Origin: Bacteroidota bacterium | Lineage (GTDB): Bacteria > Bacteroidota > Bacteroidia > Bacteroidales > UBA7960 | Direction: 5' to 3' | Length of the DNA stretch: 37,807 nucleotides | NCBI GenBank assembly: GCA_018335675.1 | Contig: JAGXRQ010000049.1 | Location: 1 to 37,807 of the forward strand | Shown here: piece after piece, positions 14,537 through 22,881 of the stretch | Layout of the letters: each line of letters starts with the position of its first letter | How positions within the stretch are numbered: the first letter of the stretch is position 1 | Notes under the pieces: generated by a model | The model's input: the letters and a program-made list of their open reading frames with translations, nothing else | Told to the model about the DNA's origin: nothing | Databases searched by the model: none | Program-made: the position numbers and the translations under genes

Positions 14537-16024
14537 TTATTTGGCGAATGTCAATTTTTTAATTGACAAATCCACGTCCTCATCAACCTCCAGCAGTATT
14601 CTCAACATTTCAGTATAAGCTTTAATTCCCTTATATAAAATAGGCACAGGGATTCTTTCATCTACCATATGTATAGTTTCCATATGAGCTCTGGAAAGAA
14701 CAACCGGCATAATTCCATAAGCAGGGATATTGTTCATTCGAAAATATGCATTATCATTATTAGCAAGAAACATTATCGGGGTTACCCCAACATCACCATA
14801 AACATTCAATATAGCCTGCTCCATTGCATTGTAATAATAGCCGGTTTCAGAAACGGGCGCTCTTGGAGTTTCATGAATAACTCTTAGAGAAACATCGTAG
14901 TTTTTTATTTTCTTCTTGACATATTTAAGAAACTTATCAGTATCAGTTTGCGGCAACAATCTGCAATCAAAAACTGCTTTTGCTTGATTAGAAACTTGAT
15001 TGTCGGCACCCAGCGTTGAATACAAATTTGTTAGAGTCATTGTATTTGCAATCATAGCAGCCAACAATGGGTCTTCTCTAAGAGTTTTTGTAAAAAATGG
15101 AGCAAAAATGCTTATGTTTCTAAGAACAAATTTTCGTCTACCTCCCTCATGTTTTCCAAGTGTTCTTATCATTTCTCTAACAGGTGGAATTAAAATAATT
15201 TGAGGCCTGGCATCAAGAAGCGCTTTACTAGCCATTACAACTTCCTTATTTGGATATTGGTTGCGAGGCATAGAACCATGACCTGACAAGTTATTAGAAG
15301 CCTCAATTACAAACCAAAGCCCTCTTTTCTGTGCGACAGAAATCCCGAATACCGGAAAGTCAGGATCAGACTTTATTGCACCTAAGACACCTGTGCCGCC
15401 TTCACCATAAACCACAACAGGATTAAGTTCATTTAAATGGTTTTCAGCAATAATAGATGCTCCTAAAAGCCCACCTGTTTCCTCATTAGATACAGAAAGT
15501 AAGGTAACATTAAATGGCAAATCAACATCCTTAGCAAGATTAATAAAATTCGCGATAGACAGCAATTGAGTAACTGCCATGCCCTTGTTATCAATAGCAC
15601 CCCTTCCCCAAACCTCGTCATTATCAATAATTCCTGAAAACGGAGGATGTGTCCATTTATGCACATCACCAGCGGGAACAACATCAATATGATTTAAGAA
15701 AATTATGTTTGGCTTCTTAGAATCAAGCGGGTACAATGACGCGGCAAAATTATAACTATCAATTTCATCTGTAAAAACTCTGACATGTAATCCCAATTCT
15801 CTACACACATGAGCCAGGAATTCACCTGCTTCTTTTTCAACGCCGGTTACAGAAGCAAATTGAACATAATGACTTAAAAGCACTTCAGGAACAGTATAAT
15901 CAGCAACTTTGTAGGTGATATTCATATTAGTTCTAGTTTCAATTTGAGAATATACATTGGACAACGACAGCACAAAAATGCAAGTCAATAAAATCAAAAA
16001 ATATCTATTATTGATTCCGTTCAT
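14537..16024 (-). CDS. Exported M20-family metallopeptidase
   Basis: This 495-residue protein starts with a signal peptide (MNGINNRYFLILLTCIFVLS followed by LSNVYSQ). M20 zinc ligands and catalytic residues are present: His112 and Asp114 (FLNHIDVVPAG), Asp145 (GRGAIDNKG), Glu181-Glu182 (SVSNEETGG), and a late His in SRAHMETIH. The segment GADNQVSNQAKAVFDCRLLP marks the dimerisation/lid domain. It is probably a periplasmic or surface dipeptidase or carboxypeptidase. The frame stays open 57 codons upstream to an ATG at 16195, but that extension is low-complexity, places the signal peptide internally and crosses a promoter motif at 16053-16060, so the ATG at 16024 is used. Substrate is unknown. 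Confidence 0.9.
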   Translation of the reverse strand: MNGINNRYFLILLTCIFVLSLSNVYSQIETRTNMNITYKVADYTVPEVLLSHYVQFASVTGVEKEAGEFLAHVCRELGLHVRVFTDEIDSYNFAASLYPLDSKKPNIIFLNHIDVVPAGDVHKWTHPPFSGIIDNDEVWGRGAIDNKGMAVTQLLSIANFINLAKDVDLPFNVTLLSVSNEETGGLLGASIIAENHLNELNPVVVYGEGGTGVLGAIKSDPDFPVFGISVAQKRGLWFVIEASNNLSGHGSMPRNQYPNKEVVMASKALLDARPQIILIPPVREMIRTLGKHEGGRRKFVLRNISIFAPFFTKTLREDPLLAAMIANTMTLTNLYSTLGADNQVSNQAKAVFDCRLLPQTDTDKFLKYVKKKIKNYDVSLRVIHETPRAPVSETGYYYNAMEQAILNVYGDVGVTPIMFLANNDNAYFRMNNIPAYGIMPVVLSRAHMETIHMVDERIPVPILYKGIKAYTEMLRILLEVDEDVDLSIKKLTFAK

Positions 16025-16354
16025 TTGGAATATTTTTTTCAGTAATATTTTGCAAAAGTAATATATATTTTCAAAATCAATATTGTATAAATCTTCCATA
16101 TTATTAAGAGAAACACTTAGATATGACAGAAGCATTGTATTTATTGTTGAAAAAAAATACAAACTATTTTCCACCCACAAAAAAACAAAAAACAACTGCC
16201 AAAACTAACATTGCTTAAACGAACAATAAATTGCCAAATATTCAACAATGACAAGACTTTGAAAAAAACATAAAATATTTGCTTTAACAAAATTTAATTA
16301 TTAATTTTAAACAGTTGTATACGCAAAGATCACTAACTTTTAAAATATATAGAT
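16025..16354. other. Divergent intergenic region between the M20 peptidase and STAS-like genes
   Basis: This 330-base AT-rich stretch contains a TACTTTTG (minus strand, 16053-16060) placed 28 bases before the M20 start, a plausible -7 element. For the rightward gene I see only a weak TAACTTTT near 16334. There are no repeats, RNA genes or conserved reading frames that I can support. Confidence 0.5.
16053..16060 (-). promoter_or_regulatory. -7 promoter element of the M20 peptidase gene
   Basis: TACTTTTG on the minus strand matches TAnnTTTG; a TTG lies 17 bases further upstream. It supports the internal ATG at 16024 as the true start. Confidence 0.5.
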
Positions 16355-16789
16355 ATGGGAAACGTAGATGTAATGGAAGATGTAGTTGTTATCATTGATA
16401 ATGACTATGTAAAAGCAACGTATATACCAAAACACAAGCTTGTTACGGTAACATGGCATGGACAAGTAAGTTCAGAGAATTACAGAGGAACGTACAATAC
16501 TGTGCTTGATTATCAGAAGTCGCAAATGGATAAGATGCCGGTAACAAACTTTATGGCTGACATACGAAATCAAGGAGTAGTAAATCCAAGCGACAGAAAA
16601 TGGTTTGAGGAAGTAGCTATTCAAAGGGCAATTTCTCAGGGACTAAAAAAGACGGCTGTTGTAACAGATGCCAATGTATTTAAAAAATACTATTTGAATT
16701 TGATTCTGAAAGCAACGAATAAGTTTGGGCTTCCACTTAAACTAGTCGCTACTCCAGAGGATGCTATAGAATTTTTCAAATCTGCATAA
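16355..16789 (+). CDS. Small STAS/SpoIIAA-like protein
   Basis: This 144-residue soluble protein has no signal or membrane segment. Its pattern is a beta-rich N-terminus (VVVIIDNDYVKATYIPKHKL, then VTVTWHGQV), a helix with SSENYRGTYNTVLDYQKS, a central strand (NFMADIRNQGVV), and TAVVTDANVF before the C-terminal LKLVATPEDAIEFFKS. This resembles the STAS/SpoIIAA-like single-domain proteins common in Bacteroidota, which are often found near sensor kinases, but no kinase or phosphatase gene is adjacent here. It stands alone, with its own terminator 24 bases downstream. Function unknown; a regulatory binding role is a guess from the fold. Confidence 0.6.
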   Translation: MGNVDVMEDVVVIIDNDYVKATYIPKHKLVTVTWHGQVSSENYRGTYNTVLDYQKSQMDKMPVTNFMADIRNQGVVNPSDRKWFEEVAIQRAISQGLKKTAVVTDANVFKKYYLNLILKATNKFGLPLKLVATPEDAIEFFKSA

Positions 16790-16810
16790 TATAGCAGATA
16801 GAAATATTTT

Positions 16811-16855
16811 AGGCTCGATTGATTTAATTTTAGTTAATTCAATCGAGCTTTTTAT
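16811..16855 (+). terminator. Intrinsic terminator after the STAS-like gene
   Basis: GCTCGATTGA (16813-16822) and TCAATCGAGC (16839-16848) form a perfect 10-base-pair stem, followed on the plus strand by TTTTTATTTT. It also stands at the 3' end of the convergent trkH gene, whose stop codon overlaps the T-run; on that strand the tail is poor in T. Confidence 0.85.
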
Positions 16856-18318
16856 TTTCTCCAGAAAGTAGGTGAAAGTAATAGCAATACGGTAAAAAGT
16901 TCAAGCCTACCAATTAGCATAAAGAAACTCAACACCCATTTGCCTATATCAGGGATATGTGCGTATGTTTCAACAGGCCCAACGCTACCTAATCCAGGCC
17001 CAATATTTCCAAGAGTTGCAGCAGTAGCTCCAAGTGCCGAAACAAAATCTAAATTAAAAACTGACATAATCATTGATCCTGAAAATATCAGCAACATATA
17101 TATTAAAAGAAAGGCCAAGAAATTATTAATGATATCTGAGGGTATAGATTTTTTATTTATTCTCACTGGGACAACAGCCATAGGGTGAATAAGCCTTTTC
17201 AATTCCAGTCGTGTATTTTTAAACATTACAAGTAAGCGTATCATTTTGATACCTCCACCAGTACTCCCAATACATCCACCTGTAAACATTAACATGAAAA
17301 TTCCAAAAATCATAAAATTTTTCCATTCCAAATAATCTGCTGTAATAAAACCTGTAGTGGTCAAAACTGACACTACCTGAAACAAACTATCTCTAAAAGC
17401 TTTCTCAATGCCTGTATGAAAAACAACAATTACAGAAACTGTAAATACAAAAGATACTATTCCTATCAGGTAAATATAAAATTTAAATTCCTCATTATCT
17501 GTTACTTTCTTAATTTGACCTTTTAAAAGAAAATAATGTAAAGAAAAACTAGTACCGGCAAGAATCATAAACAAAATAATAACATACTGAATATAAGGTG
17601 AATATCCGGCGATACTTGAATTTTGAGTACTGAATCCACCAGTAGCCATTGTTGTAAATGCATGGTTAATGCTATCGAAGAAGCTCATTTTGCCAACCAT
17701 TAGCAAAATAGTTTGCAGAAGCGTAAAGATTATATAGATACCCCAGAGTCTTTTTGCAGTTTCAGCAATTCTGGGATGCAATCTTGCCGGGGTAGTACCA
17801 GGAGCTTCAGCCACAAAAAGCTGCATACCACCAACACCAAGTATTGGCAGAATAGCAAGAGTCAAAACGATAATACCCATACCTCCAAGCCACTGAGTCA
17901 TGCTTCTCCAAAAAAGCAAGCCCTTTGAAACTGCTTCTATATCATTCAATATTGTAGCTCCGGTTGTAGAAAAGCCAGACATAGTTTCAAAAAACGCATC
18001 AGTATAATTAGGTATTTCTCCTGAAATAAAGAAAGGCAAAGCTCCAAATAACGAAATACTTATCCATGCAAAAGAAACAATAATATAACCTTCTTTCTTT
18101 CCAATATTGCGGTGATCATTTTTATAGGAAATTAAAAACAAAAAAAGCCCAAACAAAAATGTTGCAAAAGAGCTAATTAATATAGCCCTTACAGCATTTG
18201 CTTCTCCATAATATAAAGACCAGCTAATGGAAGTAGCCATAAATACAGACAAAAACATCAGCAAAATGCCGATAAATTTGCTGATAAGTTTAAAGTTTAT
18301 TTCTCTTTTGCTATCCAT
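16852..18318 (-). CDS. trkH: Trk/Ktr potassium uptake channel subunit
   Basis: This 488-residue inner-membrane protein is the K+-translocating subunit. Four pore-loop repeats carry the selectivity-filter glycines: ETMSGFSTTGATIL, FTTMATGGFSTQNSS, LTTTGFITADYL and ATAATLGNIGPGLGSVG. Multiple transmembrane helices run throughout, starting near residue 11. Length and the N-terminal MDSKREINFKLISKFIG fit TrkH rather than the shorter KtrB. It starts 12 bases after the trkA stop on the same strand, so the two form the trkA-trkH operon, TrkA providing nucleotide-dependent gating. Confidence 0.95.
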   Translation of the reverse strand: MDSKREINFKLISKFIGILLMFLSVFMATSISWSLYYGEANAVRAILISSFATFLFGLFLFLISYKNDHRNIGKKEGYIIVSFAWISISLFGALPFFISGEIPNYTDAFFETMSGFSTTGATILNDIEAVSKGLLFWRSMTQWLGGMGIIVLTLAILPILGVGGMQLFVAEAPGTTPARLHPRIAETAKRLWGIYIIFTLLQTILLMVGKMSFFDSINHAFTTMATGGFSTQNSSIAGYSPYIQYVIILFMILAGTSFSLHYFLLKGQIKKVTDNEEFKFYIYLIGIVSFVFTVSVIVVFHTGIEKAFRDSLFQVVSVLTTTGFITADYLEWKNFMIFGIFMLMFTGGCIGSTGGGIKMIRLLVMFKNTRLELKRLIHPMAVVPVRINKKSIPSDIINNFLAFLLIYMLLIFSGSMIMSVFNLDFVSALGATAATLGNIGPGLGSVGPVETYAHIPDIGKWVLSFFMLIGRLELFTVLLLLSPTFWRK

Positions 18319-18330
18319 TATAGGACAATT

Positions 18331-19674
18331 TTAGCTTTTGAAAAATTTATCAACATCGTTAAATGCTTGTGGAAGTGCGAATACAACAACTTTGTCGTAT
18401 TCTTTTATTTGAAAATCACCAACGGCGATATAGCCTTCATTATCTCTGATAATACCACCAATAATAGCTTTATCAGGAAAACTCAGTTTTCTTATCGGTT
18501 TTTTTGTAACAGGCGAGTTTGGCTTAACAACAAACTCAAAAACTTCAGCATCAATACCAGTAAGACACTTAGTTGAAAGCACCTTTGACGCCAGAGTAAA
18601 TTTCACTATATAACTTGCGATTGCTGTTTTTTTATTAATTATGGTGTCAATTCCTATATTTTGAGATATATCAACATAATCAAGATTTTCTACCAACGCG
18701 ATTGTCTTCTTCACTCCATATCTCCTAGCGAGTAAACACGTTAGGATATTTGTTTCAGAGCTATTGGTAACAGACACAAAAGCGTCCATAGACCCTATCC
18801 TTTCATCTTCAAGAAGATTTATATCTCTTGCATCTCCGTTAATTATTAAAGTATTTTGAAGCATATCAGAAAGCTCGATAGACCTCTCTTTGTTCATCTC
18901 AAAAAGTTTAACATTAAACTTCTTCTCGAGCGCCAATGCTGTTTGACTGCCAATAGTTCCCCCACCAACAATCATAATATTACTTATGTCAAATCTTTTT
19001 TTACCGCCAAGTTTAAGCAGATGATCTATACCTTCTTTTTTGGCAACAACATAAGCCATATCATTCTCCATAAATACATCGCTTCCCTTAGGAATTATTG
19101 TTTGCGATTTTCTATGAATTGCTACTGCCCTATAGTCTAGTTTTTCATACTCTTTCACAATATCATCCAAAGATTTCCCAACAACTAATGCATCTTTATC
19201 AAGTCTAATAAGCATTAGGAACAATTGCTCATCAGAAAAATCAAAAATCTCTGCAGCAGCAGTATGTTTAAGCAGGTTTGTTATTTCTTTTGAAACAATT
19301 CTTTCGGGTGATACAATATAATCAACACCAAAGCTAATATAAAGCTGTTTGCAATCTTCTTCCAGATACTCTGCATTATCAACTTTTGCAATACAAACTT
19401 TTGCACCAAGTTGCTTAGACATAATGCAGGTTAAAAGGTTCAATCTGCCATCATTCAAAACACTAATAACAAGATCGGCTTTTTTAACATTCGCATTCAA
19501 AAGTACCTCTCTAGATGTTGAATCACCAACAATTGTCATTAAATCGGAATGAGTTTCAATAATTTTAATCAGGTCTTTATCCGGACAGACTAACGTAATA
19601 TCATGGTTTTCCATTGAGAAAAGCCTCGCCAGATGCAACCCGACTTCATTATCCCCTGCAATTAAAATGTGCAT
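18331..19674 (-). CDS. trkA: Trk system potassium uptake regulatory subunit
   Basis: This 447-residue cytoplasmic protein consists of two RCK units. The first begins MHILIAGDNEVGLHLARLFS, a Rossmann fold whose usual GxGxxG is altered to GDNEVG. The second begins near residue 230 with IMIVGGGTIGSQTALALEKK, a canonical NAD-binding loop. Each is followed by an RCK_C domain (for example LDKDALVVGKSLDDIVKEYE and VFEFVVKPNSPVTKKPIRKL). This is the standard TrkA architecture and length. It is the first gene of the trkA-trkH operon, divergent from the glycosyltransferase gene. Confidence 0.95.
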   Translation of the reverse strand: MHILIAGDNEVGLHLARLFSMENHDITLVCPDKDLIKIIETHSDLMTIVGDSTSREVLLNANVKKADLVISVLNDGRLNLLTCIMSKQLGAKVCIAKVDNAEYLEEDCKQLYISFGVDYIVSPERIVSKEITNLLKHTAAAEIFDFSDEQLFLMLIRLDKDALVVGKSLDDIVKEYEKLDYRAVAIHRKSQTIIPKGSDVFMENDMAYVVAKKEGIDHLLKLGGKKRFDISNIMIVGGGTIGSQTALALEKKFNVKLFEMNKERSIELSDMLQNTLIINGDARDINLLEDERIGSMDAFVSVTNSSETNILTCLLARRYGVKKTIALVENLDYVDISQNIGIDTIINKKTAIASYIVKFTLASKVLSTKCLTGIDAEVFEFVVKPNSPVTKKPIRKLSFPDKAIIGGIIRDNEGYIAVGDFQIKEYDKVVVFALPQAFNDVDKFFKS

Positions 19675-19787
19675 TTTTTATGAAATTAAATAAATGCAAA
19701 TGTAATACGTTTTAAGAATTGAAATATAATAATTTTAAACGACATGATTTAATTTAATTTTTACTTTTACATAAATAAGTGATAGTT

Positions 19788-20687
19788 ATGCTGAGTATTT
19801 GTATTCCGGTTTATAATTTTGAAGTCTTGCCTTTAATAAATGAACTTTATATCCAAGCAAAAAACACTTCAAAACCTTATGAAATAATCGCCATAGACGA
19901 TGCTTCAAATGCTCATTTCAAAACCCTTAACCAAAAGCTGATAGAAATACCTGGAATAATTTACGAAGAACTTGAAAACAATATTGGCAGGAGCAAAATC
20001 CGGAATTATCTATGCAAAAAGGCATCAAATCAATACTTACTTTTCATGGATTGCGATGCTTTAATCACAGATAGAAATTTTATATCAAATTATTTCCTGG
20101 CAATTGACGAGCTAAAAAACCCAGATTCATTAATTTGCGGCGGCAGAAATTATCAGAAAGATCGCCCTAAAGACTCAACCAGTTTGCATTGGGTGTGGGG
20201 TAACAAAAGAGAAGCTTTTGATGCTTCAACAAGAAGCAAAAACCCATATCAATCGTTTATGACCAACAACTTTGTCATGCCTAAATCTGTACTGGAAAGC
20301 AATCCTTTCAATGAAGACCTAAGCGGCTATGGCCACGAAGATACATTACTAGGCTTTGAGATGAAGAAAAAAAATATTCCTATAATTCACATTGACAATC
20401 CGGTTGAACATATCGGACTTGAAGAAGCATCTGTAATTCTTGAAAAAACCATTCAAAGCACAGAGAATCTTCTAAAAATTTATCATATAACAAACAAAGA
20501 CAAAGATTTTGTTTCTATTTCCAAGCTTTTAAAAATATTTGAAAAGATTAGAAAACTAAAGCTTACCAAATTAGTAAGATTTTTTTTCGGGTTATTTAGA
20601 AAAACTATTGAAGGAAATTTAAAAAGCACAAAGCCAAGCATTCTAATGTTTGACATTTATAAACTTGGTATAATTTGCAGGTTATAG
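19788..20687 (+). CDS. GT2-family glycosyltransferase
   Basis: This protein of about 299 residues opens with MLSICIPVYNFE, the nucleotide-sugar-binding strand of GT-A enzymes, and continues with EIIAIDDASN, NNIGRSKIRNYL and LLFMDCDA, the latter holding the D-x-D metal site. FMTNNFVMPKSV, SGYGHEDTLLGFEM and PIIHIDNPVEHIG form the acceptor-side segment; the ED in GHEDT is a candidate catalytic base. The C-terminal basic tail may contact membrane. The frame can also begin at GTG 19779, but the ATG at 19788 gives the usual short lead into the first strand. It is probably involved in surface polysaccharide or lipid glycosylation; substrate unknown. It stands alone between trkA (divergent) and the peroxidase gene. 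Confidence 0.88.
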   Translation: MLSICIPVYNFEVLPLINELYIQAKNTSKPYEIIAIDDASNAHFKTLNQKLIEIPGIIYEELENNIGRSKIRNYLCKKASNQYLLFMDCDALITDRNFISNYFLAIDELKNPDSLICGGRNYQKDRPKDSTSLHWVWGNKREAFDASTRSKNPYQSFMTNNFVMPKSVLESNPFNEDLSGYGHEDTLLGFEMKKKNIPIIHIDNPVEHIGLEEASVILEKTIQSTENLLKIYHITNKDKDFVSISKLLKIFEKIRKLKLTKLVRFFFGLFRKTIEGNLKSTKPSILMFDIYKLGIICRL

Positions 20688-20769
20688 CAAAAATAATTCA
20701 CCCCCTCTCCTAACATTTGAGTTGAACATAACTAATATAAAGTTGTTTAGTTATAAAAAACATAAAACT

Positions 20770-21333
20770 ATGAATGTAAAAATTTATATCATGGCACTTA
20801 CATCATTATTATTCAGCGTTTTTAGCTGCAGTGCAAAAACAAAACCCGAACAAGCCCAAAGCAAAGTATCATTTTATGAGCTTTCTGCTGTGTCACTTTT
20901 TGGCGATGAAATTGATTTTTCAATTTTCAAAGGCAAAAATGTATTAATTGTAAATACTGCTTCCAAGTGTGGTTTTACTCCACAATATGCCGAGCTGGAA
21001 GAACTTTCAAAAAAATACAAAAACAATCTTGTTGTTATTGGATTTCCTGCAAACAACTTTATGAATCAGGAGCCAGGCAGCAATGAGGATATTGCATCTT
21101 TTTGTGAAGTAAATTACGGAGTTACTTTTTTAATGACTGAAAAGGTTTCTGTGAAAGGCAATGATATGCACCCGGTTTATCAATGGCTTTCAGACAAAGA
21201 GAAAAACGGATGGAACAACCAAGAGCCCAAGTGGAATTTTCATAAATATTTAATTGATGAAAACGGAGAATTGGTAGGTGTGTTTGCATCAAAGGTTAAG
21301 CCTTTAGATGAGCAGATTACTTCACTTTTATAA
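20770..21333 (+). CDS. Glutathione peroxidase-family lipoprotein
   Basis: This 187-residue protein begins MNVKIYIMALTSLLFSVFSC, a lipoprotein signal with Cys20 as the likely lipidated residue. It then carries the thioredoxin-fold peroxidase domain: NTASKCGFTPQY with peroxidatic Cys67 in place of selenocysteine, VIGFPANNFMNQEPGSN, and PKWNFHKYLID with the active-site Trp. The second block reads PANNF instead of the usual PCNQF. Such Cys enzymes usually use thioredoxin rather than glutathione and remove hydroperoxides. The periplasmic lipoprotein location is less common than the cytoplasmic form. An earlier TTG at 20722 would bury the signal peptide and is rejected. It converges on manA with a gap of 4 bases. 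Confidence 0.9.
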   Translation: MNVKIYIMALTSLLFSVFSCSAKTKPEQAQSKVSFYELSAVSLFGDEIDFSIFKGKNVLIVNTASKCGFTPQYAELEELSKKYKNNLVVIGFPANNFMNQEPGSNEDIASFCEVNYGVTFLMTEKVSVKGNDMHPVYQWLSDKEKNGWNNQEPKWNFHKYLIDENGELVGVFASKVKPLDEQITSLL

Positions 21334-21337
21334 ACTG

Positions 21338-22291
21338 CTATACAAACACTTCTATAATTCTGGCAAAATCACTAATGAGTTCTATCTCATTGGAATCGGC
21401 AGGTAGCAAAATGCACCTGCCTTTTTCTATTAATTCATCAACACCGTCAATGTTAATCTTATAACTTCCCTCAACACAACATAAAATAACAAATGAATCT
21501 ATTTTAACATAATCAGTTTTAAATGGCTTGTTAAACGCCAATACATTTGCAGTAAAATAGTCGGTTTGGAGAATGCTTACAGATTGATTCAATTGTTCTG
21601 AAAAAGATATTTTATCAAGGTTTATAGCCTCAAAATCTATAGTGTTTAATGCTTGCTCAATGTTTAGTTCTCTTTGTTTTCCGTCTAGTCCAGGTCTATC
21701 CCAATCATATACTCTATAAGTAATGTCTGATGATTGTTGAATTTCAAGCAAGGTAACTCCGGCACCAATTGCGTGAATTGTCCCCGGCGGAATATAAAAA
21801 ACATCACCCGCTTTAGGTTTAATAATGTTCAGAATACTTCTAAGAGATTTATTTTCTAGATGATAGATAAAAGCTTCTTTGTTTACTTTTTGATTAAACC
21901 CCAAAATAATTTCCGATTCCGGTTCAGCATTAACAACATACCACATTTCAGCCTTCCCTAAAGTGGCTTTATTGTTTCCCGGATGCACCTGAACAGACAA
22001 ATAATCGGCAGTATCAAGAAATTTGACTAGCAATGGGAAGCTGTTTCCATATTGAGAAAAGACCCTTTCACCCACAAGGTCTTCCATATAAACTTCAACA
22101 ATTTCATCAAGAAAATTACCGGCTAGAAACCCATTTTCAATTTCCGAGGATTTATTTTCCAAACCAGATATTTCCCAACTTTCGCCACATTTATCGATAT
22201 GCGCACAATTTTTCCCCGGAAGATATTTTAAATTATTCGCACCCCAAATTTTCTCAAAAAACTGGGTTTTAAATTTAAACGGATATAGCAT
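21338..22291 (-). CDS. manA: Mannose-6-phosphate isomerase, class I
   Basis: This 317-residue cytoplasmic zinc enzyme interconverts mannose-6-phosphate and fructose-6-phosphate, feeding GDP-mannose and capsule or glycan synthesis. The cupin metal site is visible in KFLDTADYLSVQVHPGN (Gln and His), EMWYVVNAEPES (Glu) and PPGTIHAIGAGVTLLEIQQS (His). It continues with ITYRVYDWDRPG, a family signature. The N-terminus MLYPFKFKTQFFEKIWG is typical of the short bacterial (Bacillus-like) form. It starts 12 bases after the small acidic protein gene on the same strand, so both are likely co-transcribed. Confidence 0.93.
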   Translation of the reverse strand: MLYPFKFKTQFFEKIWGANNLKYLPGKNCAHIDKCGESWEISGLENKSSEIENGFLAGNFLDEIVEVYMEDLVGERVFSQYGNSFPLLVKFLDTADYLSVQVHPGNNKATLGKAEMWYVVNAEPESEIILGFNQKVNKEAFIYHLENKSLRSILNIIKPKAGDVFYIPPGTIHAIGAGVTLLEIQQSSDITYRVYDWDRPGLDGKQRELNIEQALNTIDFEAINLDKISFSEQLNQSVSILQTDYFTANVLAFNKPFKTDYVKIDSFVILCCVEGSYKINIDGVDELIEKGRCILLPADSNEIELISDFARIIEVFV

Positions 22292-22303
22292 CTTTATAGG
22301 AGC

Positions 22304-22765
22304 TTACTTAGGCCAATTATAATTGTTATTATCATCGCTCATCACACCCCAGCTGATACTTATAAGGTTGTCATCTTCAAAATAGAAATCTACAACGGCA
22401 TCGTCAAAAGAAACTCTTTTTTCTCCCCACTCTTCATCTTCAACATCAATACTTGTATAACCTTTGTCATTCATAAGCTTAATTATTTGCGCCTCAGACA
22501 TTACAAAAATATCTTTACCAAATAATGTAACCTCATCGCTATCTGTTTCAAAACAAGTACAGCGATTTTGTGAATCCTTTTCAAAAAATACAGTATGTCC
22601 AATATCCCAATAATTCCAGGCCTCAGCATCTGACTCATCAGCTTCTCCCGGGAGCGATTCAACTTCCTGTGGTTCGCCGAATATTTTTTTTATTTCATCT
22701 TGAGTTGCCCCAAACTTAATGCTGCCAAAACCAACAAGAGGTTTAATTTCAAGTTTTTCTTTCAT
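22304..22765 (-). CDS. Small acidic protein of unknown function upstream of manA
   Basis: This 153-residue cytoplasmic protein is strongly acidic (LPGEADESDAEAW, ETDSDEVTLF, DVEDEEWGEK, MSDDNNNYNW). The opening VGFGSIKFGATQDEIKKIFG followed by EPQEV follows the pattern of proteins whose domain starts G-x-I-x-x-G-x-(S/T)-x-x-E-(V/I)-x-x-x-(L/F)-G-x-P, seen in several small uncharacterised or immunity-like families. No signal peptide, membrane segment or catalytic motif is seen. It lies 12 bases upstream of manA and probably shares its transcript, though a role in mannose metabolism does not follow. Good coding character and length make it a real gene. Confidence 0.65.
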   Translation of the reverse strand: MKEKLEIKPLVGFGSIKFGATQDEIKKIFGEPQEVESLPGEADESDAEAWNYWDIGHTVFFEKDSQNRCTCFETDSDEVTLFGKDIFVMSEAQIIKLMNDKGYTSIDVEDEEWGEKRVSFDDAVVDFYFEDDNLISISWGVMSDDNNNYNWPK

Positions 22766-22881
22766 TGTATTTATTATTAAGGGTGAATAAATTTCAGGGG
22801 AAATTTCTGAGCAAACCTACAGGTTTTTTCAGAAACAGCAAAGACTTTTAACAGCAAATAGCTAATTTAAATCAATTTTTT

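Noticed and set aside
16025-16195. N-terminal extension of the M20 peptidase to an ATG at 16195
   Set aside because: The extension is low-complexity, buries a good signal peptide and spans a TAnnTTTG promoter motif.
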